64,000 nucleotides of DNA from the NCBI GenBank assembly GCA_963791885.1, contig CAWBUL010000005.1, positions 806,001 to 870,000 on the forward strand. The letters are read 5' to 3'. The notes beneath the pieces were generated by a model. The model saw only the letters and a program-made list of their open reading frames with translations, was not told the origin of the DNA and searched no databases. Source of the stretch: CAVSUZ01 sp963791885 (GTDB taxonomy: Bacteria > Pseudomonadota > Alphaproteobacteria > Acetobacterales > Acetobacteraceae). Shown here piece by piece: positions 53,191 through 64,000 of this stretch (within the stretch, counting starts at the first letter, position 1; each line of letters opens with the position of its first letter). A program made the translations under genes and the position numbers.

Positions 53191-53634
53191 CGGCGGTCGA
53201 GTCGCCCCGGCGCCATGCCGCGGTAAAAAGGGATTGACGAGGGGCACGGGCAGACATAGATACGCCCTCCCGCGTCGGGGAACGTCCGGCGGACGGGACC
53301 TTGGGTTTGACCTGAGAGCGTTTCGTTGCAATTCGGCGTGTTGCCCCACTTCGGGGTAAGTCGTGATTGCGGGTTCTTTGACAATCGTATCGGGAAGAAG
53401 GGATACGCGGGCGGCGTTTTGTGCTGGTTGCGGTTGGGCAGGGCTGAAGCGAAGACTTTGGCTCATCTTGACTGTGCTGCAGGGCTGCTTGCGTATTCGG
53501 AGAATGCGTTAAGACGCTTTGGAGTTTGCCGATTATTTTCTGCGTGAGCGGGGGGTAGTTGGCAGATGGATGAGTTCGGGTCTGTTCGTTTTTGTCTGGG
53601 TTGGTGCCTTTGGGTACGAGCTTGGACGAAGATG
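53191..53634 (+). promoter_or_regulatory. Region between minC and 16S: likely rRNA promoter/leader
   Basis: The 444-base gap has no convincing gene. Candidate plus-strand promoters: TTGACG at 53234 with TAGATA 17 bases on; TTGACA at 53378-53383 followed after 17 bases by GGATAC; and TTGACT at 53468-53473 followed after 17 bases by GCGTAT. The perfect TTGACA box at 53378 is the best -35, though its -10 is weak. The stretch also must hold the minC promoter on the other strand. Antitermination boxes were not identified. Confidence 0.4.
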
Positions 53635-55128
<1,494 letters not shown>

Positions 55129-55356
55129 AAGGATGCGTCCTGAGGCTTTGGCTTTGGGATGCTCCGATCAACGGCCCTGGGGTGGATGCCCTGGGGACCT
55201 GCTCTGGGACGCTGTTGCGCCCCGGGGTTTCGCGGATGCCTGCCGGATCGTTCTGGCGCGGGCGCCGCCCACGTATCCCTTCGTGACAGTGGTCAGTGAC
55301 CGCGGACGGTTGTTTTGGACTGTCCGGCGGTCGGGCTGATTGCTGTCGTTCACTGC

Positions 55357-55433
<77 letters not shown>

Positions 55434-55502
55434 TTTGGGGCCCATCATTTGGCTTGGCTTGCCATTTGGCGATCATTTGGTTGGGTCGATGTGGGACGAG
55501 CT

Positions 55503-55578
55503 GGGGACGTAGCTCAGCTGGGAGAGCACCTGCTTTGCAAGCAGGGGGTCGTCGGTTCGAACCCGATCGTCTCCACCA
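55503..55578 (+). tRNA. tRNA-Ala (TGC)
   Basis: A 76-nt cloverleaf: acceptor GGGGACG pairs with CGTCTCC, anticodon TGC at 55536-55538 in CTTTGCAAG, T arm GGTTCGAACCC, and encoded CCA. Second tRNA of the 16S-23S spacer. Confidence 0.98.
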
Positions 55579-55964
55579 GCCTGTCGCTGGACCGGTCTTA
55601 GGCCAGAATAGGTCTTGGGCTGAAGGTCTTGCCGGCTGGGAGCGCGCTGGGTGATTGGCGCATGCAGTGAAAGAAGAACGGAAATCGGGTTCCGGCGGCC
55701 TCGGGCAGAGGCCGGCGGGATCTGTTGCGTCCGTGCGGCGTCAAGCCGTGCGGACGGATGTGGTCTTTGTCAGGGTGAATCAGGTTTTGGTGCGTCTCTG
55801 GGGACGGCCGTTGCATGTCTGACCGGTAGGTTGTGAGACCTGCCCGCGGCGGTGCGGTGTTCAGAGGCGAAACTGTTGTGTGCTGAATGAGAGATGGCTT
55901 TTGCGGAGGCGTTTTTGGCGAAAACCGTAGGGTTGGCGCTGAGGATGGTTTCCGTGCATGGGTT
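55579..55964 (+). other. Spacer between tRNA-Ala and 23S
   Basis: 386 bases of transcribed spacer without a gene. It should hold the precursor-stem arm for 23S processing; no open frame on either strand has convincing composition, and nothing else was recognised. Confidence 0.6.
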
Positions 55965-58728
<2,764 letters not shown>

Positions 58729-58845
58729 TCAGCGATCCGCGGGCGCCGCAAGCGTCCCCGGATCCCCATGCATGGAAATCATCTCCAGCGATCAGCACAC
58801 AGCAACACACACCAAGACCTGTATCCGCAACGGATCGCCTGGACG

Positions 58846-58961
58846 ACCTGGTGGCTCTGGCGGGGGCTCGCACCCGATCCCATTCCGAACTCGGCCGTGA
58901 AAACCCCCAGCGCCCATGGTACTGTGGCTCAAGCCACGGGAGAGTCGGTCGCCGCCAGGTC
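58846..58961 (+). rRNA. rrf: 5S ribosomal RNA
   Basis: ACCTGGTGGC at the 5' end pairs with GCCGCCAGGT at the 3' end, enclosing the usual CACCCGATCCCATTCCGAAC core. About 116 nt, located 118 bases after 23S. Confidence 0.95.
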
Positions 58962-58991
58962 TTCCAGACGATCCGTTCACCCAACACACCA

Positions 58992-59068
<77 letters not shown>

Positions 59069-59466
59069 AGCTTTTCAATAACTTAGCCAGACCCGCCAGA
59101 ACCCGGCCCCGCGCCGGGGTTCCAATAGGGTTCCGCGAGCCAACCGGATGACCGGCCCCCGGCCCTTTCTCCCGCTCTGCGTCGGCTCATCGCCCATCGG
59201 CGGTTCCACGCCCGGATTCCCGGCCGCTTAGGGCAGGCTAGGCGAGTTCCCCAGGGAGAGAGGACGCAGAGTACGCCCTTCGGCCTGGAGGCCCGTGGGG
59301 GGCCGGAATTCGGGCTTTTTCGCGTATCGCGCGAGTAGCCGTGCAACCATTGCGTGGGCCCGGTGAGCGCTCGGCTGACCGCCCCACCTCTCCCTTCCTG
59401 GCCCAGCCGTCCTGGCCGGGAAGAGGTGGCTCAGGGTGGCGTTCCTGGACGCGCGAGGGAGGCGGA
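59069..59466. other. Gap after tRNA-fMet without a supported gene
   Basis: 398 bases. A GC-rich hairpin (GAACCCGG...CCGGGGTTC around 59098-59125) may end the rRNA operon transcript but has no T run. Several overlapping frames here are antisense shadows with Arg/Pro-rich composition. No second copy of the tRNA 3' end was seen, so an attachment site is not shown. Confidence 0.5.
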
Positions 59467-59769
59467 TCACCCGCGCGGCGACGGTGACAGCAGCCACGCC
59501 AGTTCTGGGTCGTTCTCGGCCGAACGCAGCAGCGCCGTCCACGTCTCGGCCAGTTCCTGATCGAGCCGCGCGGCCGTCTCCGCGTCCATCTCGACCGGCG
59601 CACGGCCGTTGAACGCGTGCCGGCGCCACCACACCGCGTCGGAGGCTTCGACATTCACCGTGTCATCGTCGTTGACGAACACGAGACCCTGCCTCGCCGC
59701 CTTGTTGATCGCCGTGTGGCTCACACCGCGCATTGCGGCGTAGGCGCGCCGAGAAACGCCTTGTGCCAT
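59467..59769 (-). CDS. Nu1/terminase-small-subunit-like HTH protein
   Basis: 100 residues from the ATG at 59769. SRRAYAAMRGVSHTAINKAA is a winged-HTH/MerR-like start typical of phage DNA-packaging Nu1-type proteins and related small island proteins, followed by a charged helical tail (DAETAARLDQELAETWTALL). It may be a leftover of a prophage terminase operon or a free-standing DNA-binding protein; no large terminase gene is here. It lies on the accessory side of tRNA-fMet. Confidence 0.62.
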   Translation of the reverse strand: MAQGVSRRAYAAMRGVSHTAINKAARQGLVFVNDDDTVNVEASDAVWWRRHAFNGRAPVEMDAETAARLDQELAETWTALLRSAENDPELAWLLSPSPRG

Positions 59770-59900
59770 TCCCCCGCCCCTTCGCTGGAAACCGGAAACC
59801 ATTTTCGCGAGTCTGACGCTAGCGAAAAGCCGGACCTTTTTCCCCCGCAGTCGGCCACCCCGCTAGGAAGGACCCGTTGCGTTGCGTGCAACCACAGCCG

Positions 59901-59926
59901 AATCTGTCATCACGTGATGACAGATT
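59901..59926. repeat. Perfect 26-bp palindrome over the start of the next gene
   Basis: Bases 59901-59926 equal their own reverse complement; each half-site is AATCTGTCATCAC. The ATG of the small gene (59917) lies inside the right half. Perfect two-fold symmetry at a start codon suggests an operator for a dimeric repressor, or an RNA hairpin hiding the start. Immediately upstream GTTGCGTGCAAC (59881-59892) is a second, near-perfect dyad. Confidence 0.75.
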
Positions 59927-60180
59927 CCGCGCCCATCCGAACGTCCGTACCGCTCGGCCACGTCGCCGCGCATCTGCGCATGATCGAGGTGCTGTGCCAG
60001 CGGTGTGACCGTCGCGGCCGTGTCAGCACCGCCCGGCTGCTGAAGGAGCACGGGCCCGGCGCGGGGATGCCGGCGGTTTTATCCGCCCTCGCCGGCACCT
60101 GTCCTCGGCGGCAAGCACACGCGATCCAGGATCGGTGCAACATCTACTCGCCTGATCTGCTGACCCTACCGCCCTCTTAA
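59917..60180 (+). CDS. Small CxxC protein of phage/island type
   Basis: 87 residues: MIEVLCQRCDRRGRVSTARL followed by a GPGAGMPAVLSALAGTCPRR region and a final C in QDRCNIYSPDL. The CxxC and two later Cys could form a zinc ribbon. This pattern recurs in small unnamed proteins of alphaproteobacterial phages and islands, a recollection of pattern rather than a search result. The start is inside the 26-bp palindrome, and a strong terminator follows 144 bases after the stop. Confidence 0.66.
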   Translation: MTDSAPIRTSVPLGHVAAHLRMIEVLCQRCDRRGRVSTARLLKEHGPGAGMPAVLSALAGTCPRRQAHAIQDRCNIYSPDLLTLPPS

Positions 60181-60544
60181 GATCGCGTGGGTTCTGCGAC
60201 CTGCATCGCATCGATGGTGAGTATGAATGAATGCACCAACCGCGAGGCCCATGCCCCAGGTAAGAGATCAATTCTTGGACGGGAATTGTTCCTCCCGTTT
60301 CCCCCCCGTCCATTAAAACTTTCCCCTCGCCCCTCAAAAGGGCGAGGGTTTTTTTTCGGCTCACGCTGGCGACCATGTCGCGCCACAACTGATCGGCCGC
60401 ATCGCCGCGTGCCTGATGGGCCTCTGGCGTTTCCGGCTCCGACACAGGCTTGCCGACGATGGCAGAGGTGATCTTCGGCCCGGCCTTCGTGGGCTTCCTA
60501 ATCCGCTTCGGCGGGCGAGCCGTGACGATGCGCGTCGGCCCCAC
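60023..60544 (-). CDS. Doubtful frame; N-terminal part may be a small island protein
   Basis: The first 60 residues (TRIVTARPPKRIRKPTKAGPK, then DAADQLWRDMVASVSR) look protein-like and resemble short basic proteins seen in islands. The rest is antisense to the terminator and to the CxxC gene and has poor composition, so the real product probably ended near 60360. Length as drawn is 173 residues. It may be a broken gene. Confidence 0.28.
   Translation of the reverse strand: MGPTRIVTARPPKRIRKPTKAGPKITSAIVGKPVSEPETPEAHQARGDAADQLWRDMVASVSRKKTLALLRGEGKVLMDGGETGGTIPVQELISYLGHGPRGWCIHSYSPSMRCRSQNPRDLKRAVGSADQASRCCTDPGSRVLAAEDRCRRGRIKPPASPRRARAPSAAGRC
60324..60356 (+). terminator. Rho-independent terminator
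   Basis: CCCTCGCCC (60324-60332) pairs perfectly with GGGCGAGGG (60340-60348) around a seven-base loop, followed by eight T. Strong intrinsic terminator on the plus strand, ending transcription from the small CxxC gene. Confidence 0.88.
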
Positions 60545-60832
60545 CGACGAGCGGACAGGCGCCAGTGGCGGCGTGATCTGCCCGGATTGCTACGATGGAT
60601 CAAAGTAGGAAAATGCTCGACCGCGCCCTCGCCACCCTGCAGCGCGAAATCCATCCGCCAGTTCATTGAAAAGGAGGAGTTCTGAACGCGCGGCACTATC
60701 GCTGCCGGTACGGACTAACTGCCATGCGATCAGTCGTTAGCCGTTAGCTCGCCGATTGATCGGATCGCGCGATAGATGCCAAGTGTGGGTCGTGTCTCAG
60801 TCTGAATTTCCCCGCGTCAGGGAGGAAAGACT
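60357..60832. other. Gap with no firm gene before the peroxiredoxin
   Basis: 476 bases. It contains the N-terminal end of the doubtful minus-strand frame (to 60544) and a short plus-strand frame from ATG 60459 with a terminal CPDC, neither compelling. The last 15 bases hold GGAGGAAAG, the ribosome-binding site of the peroxiredoxin gene. Confidence 0.45.
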
Positions 60833-61408
60833 ATGATGAACAGCAGCGTCGAAGCCCCCGACTGGTCAACAATCCCGGCGCCGACAGATGATGGGGCTGC
60901 TCGGCATCTGGTAGGTACACGAATAGCATCCGTCCGCCTTCCCGCCACCGATGGGACGGCGGTTGACTTGTCCTCGCTGCCCGGCTGGGTTGTGGTCTAT
61001 GCCTATCCCCGGACAGGCAAACCCGGGGTCGAAAATCCGGACGGATGGGACCTGATCCCCGGCGCACGCGGATGCACACCGCAGTCTTGCTCGTTCCGAG
61101 ACCACTTTGCGGAGCTGAAAGCACTTGGGGTCAATCGCCTGTTCGGTCTCTCAACGCAAGACACGATCTATCAACAGGAGGCTGTAGAGCGCCTGCACCT
61201 ACCCTTTCCGATTCTCTCGGACGAACACCTCCGACTGGCCGGAGCCATGCGCTTGCCGACCTTCGAGACAAGCGGGATGACGCTGCTGAAACGTCTGACG
61301 CTTGTGATCAGCGACGGGACGATCGAGCACGTCCTCTATCCAGTTTTCCCACCGGACCGGGACGCGAGCGAAGTGGTGGCGTGGCTGACGGCCAAGTCCT
61401 TGGCGTGA
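60833..61408 (+). CDS. Peroxiredoxin (AhpC/TSA-type)
   Basis: 191 residues, thioredoxin fold: VVVYAYPRTGKPG then GARGCTPQSCSFRDHF with Cys81 and Cys86, the spacing of PrxQ/BCP-type peroxidases, and IYQQEAVERLHLPFPILSDE later. It should reduce hydroperoxides using an external thiol reductant. GGAGGAAAG lies about eight bases before the ATG. A second ATG follows directly (MM); the first was taken. It is isolated among mobile-element debris. Confidence 0.88.
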   Translation: MMNSSVEAPDWSTIPAPTDDGAARHLVGTRIASVRLPATDGTAVDLSSLPGWVVVYAYPRTGKPGVENPDGWDLIPGARGCTPQSCSFRDHFAELKALGVNRLFGLSTQDTIYQQEAVERLHLPFPILSDEHLRLAGAMRLPTFETSGMTLLKRLTLVISDGTIEHVLYPVFPPDRDASEVVAWLTAKSLA

Positions 61409-61474
61409 GGCAGGCGACGCTGGGCGTCGGTCCTGAACTGTCGGCGCGTGGGGTGAACGGCGGCGGGATTAGTC

Positions 61475-61795
61475 GTGCGGATCTGTCGCGCTGCAGCCTC
61501 GCCCGGTGCAGGTCCGTTGCAGAACTCGAGCGGCGGGAGAGAACGTCTCGGCCGAATCAGTAAGATGGGCGACAGATACCTGCGCCGACTGATGGTAATC
61601 GGGGGGGCCGCCGCTAGTCCGGCAGTTCCGGAACAGGCCCGACAAGGCGACGCCACATTTTGCGTTGCTGCTGGCACGAAGGCCGGTGCGGGTCGCGACC
61701 GTCGCCACGGCCAACAAATGGCGCGGATCGTCTGGGCGCTGATGACGCGCGGAGAAACGTATCGCGCAGCACATACCCCGATGCTCGTTGCGTAA
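61475..61795 (+). pseudogene. IS110-family transposase, C-terminal remnant with two frame breaks
   Basis: SSGGRERLGRISKMGDRYLR and LRRLMVIG match the conserved C-terminal transposase_20 part. The next conserved stretch, LVRQFRNRPDKATPHFALLL then ARRPVRVATVATANK, is in the +1 frame, and MARIVWALMTRGETYRA returns to the first. The breaks fall at a seven-G run (about 61600-61607) and an AAA run (about 61715), i.e. one G gained and one A lost. The N-terminal DEDD domain is missing, so it is inactive regardless. Confidence 0.85.
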
Positions 61796-62829
61796 GGGAT
61801 AACAGGTTCAGCCGTGCCACACTGGCTGCACGAGGTTGCGGGAGTGATGCCATTGTGATGGCGAGACCGGTCAGGCCGGGAACAGGGACAACCCACCGAA
61901 TGTCGGAGGCGTCACAGCCTGGTAAGCAGAATGGGACTCTGTTCGCGGCCCCCACCAGGGCCAGCAGTCCAAAATCGACTGCATCAACAGGCCGGACAGA
62001 AGACTGCTCCCGACCAACGCCAGTATATCAAGCTTCTCTTGCACTGCGGGAGCCATCCACAGAGGCATTTCGAACTATCGGCACGACGGCCGCTGTCGGC
62101 CGAAAGCCGCCGGTCCGCTGCCTTGATGGCCTCTACCCGCTCCCAGGACGACGCAGAGGTCTTTCCGCCTCGACAGGCATTCTTGCCGGACTGGTTTAGC
62201 ATGCAATCCACAACATTAGTTTCGGCAGGCTTTCCGGTGCAAATCTTGAGCCAAGCCGCAGGTTTGCATTCGGGCTTGCCGATAAGGTTGTTGGCGAGGA
62301 CAGCCATTGCGGCGTTGCCATATTCCGAAGTCCTGCGTGGCGAATATCGCGTTGCGTTCGGAGGCGGGTTTGCTGCGGCAAATGTCGGGAGGGGTCTGGA
62401 TCTGAGATGGCTATAACGGACGGGCCAGTGCAGTTCGTTGCTACCGGCCCAAAACTCAGATGCACTGCCGCGCGGGACAAGCAATATCTCCGGGCACGGC
62501 AATGGCCAATGCCAGACGTATGGCGGCGCAGTGCGGGCGGTCAGTTTGTAATCGGGAGTGCGGCCGCAAGCACGCAACAGGCGGCGCTGCGACGGCCTTG
62601 GTCGAGCGCTGCTATTGGTAAGTTGGCAAGTCCGCAATCGCCACGTCGAGGCCCTGCTCGGTACCAGAAAGGCGGCGCGAGGTTCGGGAGGTCATGCCGC
62701 ACACTCGTGCGACCTTACCTTAGTTCCTCAAGTGCTAGCACGCGCCCAGCAGCACCGCACGTCAACGGCCGCCCTTCGATGATGCGTCCTATCCGCAGAA
62801 GTCCGCAATGCCGGTTGTGCGATCCTCCC
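61796..62829. other. About 1 kb with no convincing gene, probably IS debris
   Basis: The first 200 bases (to about 62050) may be the 3' non-coding end of the IS110 element. Frames of 60-217 codons exist on both strands but overlap each other, have Arg/Pro/Ser-rich composition and no recognisable motif. Best seen as decayed sequence. Confidence 0.5.
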
Positions 62830-63744
62830 TCAACCGGTCATCGCCACTGTCCTTCTCACATCAGCGGTCGGCGCGGCATCCAGCGGCGGGCGAGTGCCTC
62901 GTCGCCGGCGCACCGCCACAAGACCGGCCAGCCCACAACCGAACAATAGCATCGACGCCGGTTCCGGCACCTGGAAGCTGATCGACGTCGACCCGCCGTT
63001 CAACACGCTGGCCTGAAGGCTCGGGTCGCCGCCCGGGTCCGGAAAGATTTTCAGCGCCGTCGTCGGTGTTGTTGCGAGCACATTGATCTCGTCGAACGGC
63101 GAGACCGGTGTCACGAAGAACCCGCTCTCACTGGCCACCGGCTGGAAGGTTTGCAGGAAGACACCGATGCTGCGGATGCGGGGCGCGGGGTTGAGCGTGT
63201 AGTGCCCGGCAATCAAAGTGCCGGTCGCCAGGGTAATGTCGTCGGCCGTGCCAGTCGGGCCGGTGTTGGCGAACGTCAATCCCGTCGGCGTTGAACTCGC
63301 CGCACCGTCCCAGTTGCCAGGATCCAGCATCAGCGCCACCTGGCCACTCAGATATTGGAACGTTTCGGGCGGACCAACGGCCTTGGTCTGCGTTTGCATC
63401 GTCAGATACAGACCGTACGAACCCGCCGCGCCAGGCGTCCCGTCGAGACCAGACGGGACGAACGAAACGGTGCCGAGCATGAAGCTCGTTATCTGTTCGA
63501 CGAAGTTCACGGTGTAGATCACCGGACTGGGATTCGCTTTCGGGCCGACGCTGTAAAGGTAATGCGTCGCCTGGATACCATCCGCGGTGAACGCCGAACC
63601 TCTGCCGCCCAGCACGGCCGCGGGGTTCCAGGTGAAGATCTGATTTGCCGCCGCCGGGGCTGACATGCCGCCGGCCCCGAGGGCAATACCCATCATGACG
63701 CGGCCGATATGACGCCCGTGCGACGAATACCGATTCCTGTTCAT
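62830..63744 (-). CDS. PEP-CTERM sorting domain-containing protein
   Basis: 304 residues from the ATG at 63744. A signal peptide (IGRVMMGIALGAGGMSAPAAA) precedes a secreted beta-rich body, and the C-terminus VPEPASMLLFGCGLAGLVAV followed by RRRRG is a textbook PEP-CTERM signal: PEP motif, membrane helix, basic tail. Such proteins are processed by exosortase and often linked to exopolysaccharide or biofilm. No exosortase gene is in this window. An upstream in-frame start would translate the 27-bp tandem repeat and is less likely. Confidence 0.9.
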   Translation of the reverse strand: MNRNRYSSHGRHIGRVMMGIALGAGGMSAPAAANQIFTWNPAAVLGGRGSAFTADGIQATHYLYSVGPKANPSPVIYTVNFVEQITSFMLGTVSFVPSGLDGTPGAAGSYGLYLTMQTQTKAVGPPETFQYLSGQVALMLDPGNWDGAASSTPTGLTFANTGPTGTADDITLATGTLIAGHYTLNPAPRIRSIGVFLQTFQPVASESGFFVTPVSPFDEINVLATTPTTALKIFPDPGGDPSLQASVLNGGSTSISFQVPEPASMLLFGCGLAGLVAVRRRRGTRPPLDAAPTADVRRTVAMTG

Positions 63745-63764
63745 GAGACCTCCTGTCTGGCCAT

Positions 63765-63818
63765 TGCTTACGAAGTGCGGCATAATCAGGCTGCTTACGA
63801 AGTGCGGCATAATCAGGC
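63765..63818. repeat. 27-bp tandem direct repeat, two copies
   Basis: 63765-63791 and 63792-63818 are identical and abut directly; each begins TGCTTACGAAGTGCGG and ends ATAATCAGGC. They lie 21 bases upstream of the PEP-CTERM start on its promoter side. Purpose unknown: a protein-binding array, a recombinase site or a slip duplication are possible. Confidence 0.85.
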
Positions 63819-63896
63819 GGGGGTCCAGGCACTAAATCGCAAGCGCACCGCTGCTAATTTTCCGCTAGAATATTGCTAGGGCGAAGACTCATCTGA

Positions 63897-64000
63897 CTAC
63901 TTGAGGAAGTAGGCAAGGGCGGCGGCGATGCAGAGGGTGGAGACGAAAGTTTCGTCGAGCCGATCGTAGCGCGTTGCCAGGCGTCGAAAGTCCTTGAGGC
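63897..64000 (-). CDS. IS5-family transposase, C-terminal end (continues outside window)
   Basis: The last 34 residues are visible: LKDFRRLATRYDRLDETFVS then TLCIAAALAYFLK and a stop at 63897-63899. KDFRRLATRYDRLDETF is the typical end of IS5/IS1031-type DDE transposases. The element's end is probably near 63880, where CTAG occurs (63876-63879 in TTGCTAGGGCG), a preferred IS5 target; the inverted repeat cannot be checked because the other end is outside. Confidence 0.85.
   Translation of the reverse strand, partial: LKDFRRLATRYDRLDETFVSTLCIAAALAYFLK

Noticed and set aside
59098..59125. GC-rich hairpin after tRNA-fMet as a terminator
   Set aside because: One bulge in the stem and no T run; possible but not supported enough to list.
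61984..62949. Frames of 160-217 codons on both strands
   Set aside because: They overlap one another, lack motifs and have Arg/Ser/Pro-biased composition; treated as debris.

Overview
The window is high-GC bacterial chromosome, most likely from an alphaproteobacterium of the Rhodospirillales/Acetobacteraceae type. Several features point there: a fused IspD-IspF enzyme, a compact mraZ-to-ftsZ division and cell-wall cluster running into lpxC, MurE of the meso-diaminopimelate type, the lipid A genes lpxC and lpxB, and an rRNA operon ordered 16S - tRNA-Ile(GAT) - tRNA-Ala(TGC) - 23S - 5S - tRNA-fMet. The genus cannot be fixed by reading alone.

Layout. 1-7444: the end of a hydantoinase B/oxoprolinase-type gene, an MFS permease and a complete peptide/opine-type ABC importer (SBP, two permeases, two ATPases), coupled by 4-base overlaps. 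7380-12251: housekeeping genes, namely a Trp-rich lipoprotein, ispDF, a small secreted protein, a SCO copper protein, a CBS-domain protein, a RidA-like protein and gltX. 12384-17390: a branched-chain amino acid/amide ABC importer in which permease LivM is fused to ATPase LivG, preceded by a good sigma-54 (-24/-12) promoter. 17574-17979: RNase P RNA. 18114-38663: the dcw cluster (mraZ, rsmH, ftsL, ftsI, murE, murF, mraY, murD, ftsW, murG, murC, murB, ddl, ftsQ, ftsA, ftsZ), then lpxC and a TlyA-type rRNA methyltransferase. Four TGGG boxes at exact 10-bp spacing lie in the mraZ promoter.

38674-48792 is mixed metabolism: an FAD oxidoreductase, a PhzF-like protein, a DUF3445 protein, malate synthase G, a Gfo/Idh/MocA oxidoreductase next to lpxB, hisI, hemW and a YbaK-like deacylase. 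48799-51170 encodes a small membrane protein coupled to a large tail-anchored protein with a kinase fold but no catalytic HRD or DFG aspartates, i.e. an apparent pseudokinase. It sits beside minE-minD-minC. These are followed by the rRNA operon (53635-59068).

From 59069 to the end the sequence looks accessory: an Nu1-like HTH protein, a CxxC small protein whose start codon lies inside a perfect 26-bp palindrome, a strong terminator, a peroxiredoxin, a decayed IS110 transposase, about 1 kb with no convincing gene, a PEP-CTERM protein with a 27-bp tandem repeat just upstream, and the end of an IS5-family transposase cut by the window edge.

A recurring oddity is single-base disruption of otherwise convincing genes: ftsL near 20200, ftsZ near 35620, the small gene before hisI near 46860, and two places in the IS110 remnant. 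In essential genes such as ftsZ this more probably reflects sequence error than decay, but the raw sequence alone cannot decide. The gene after lpxC appears to use a CTG start codon.
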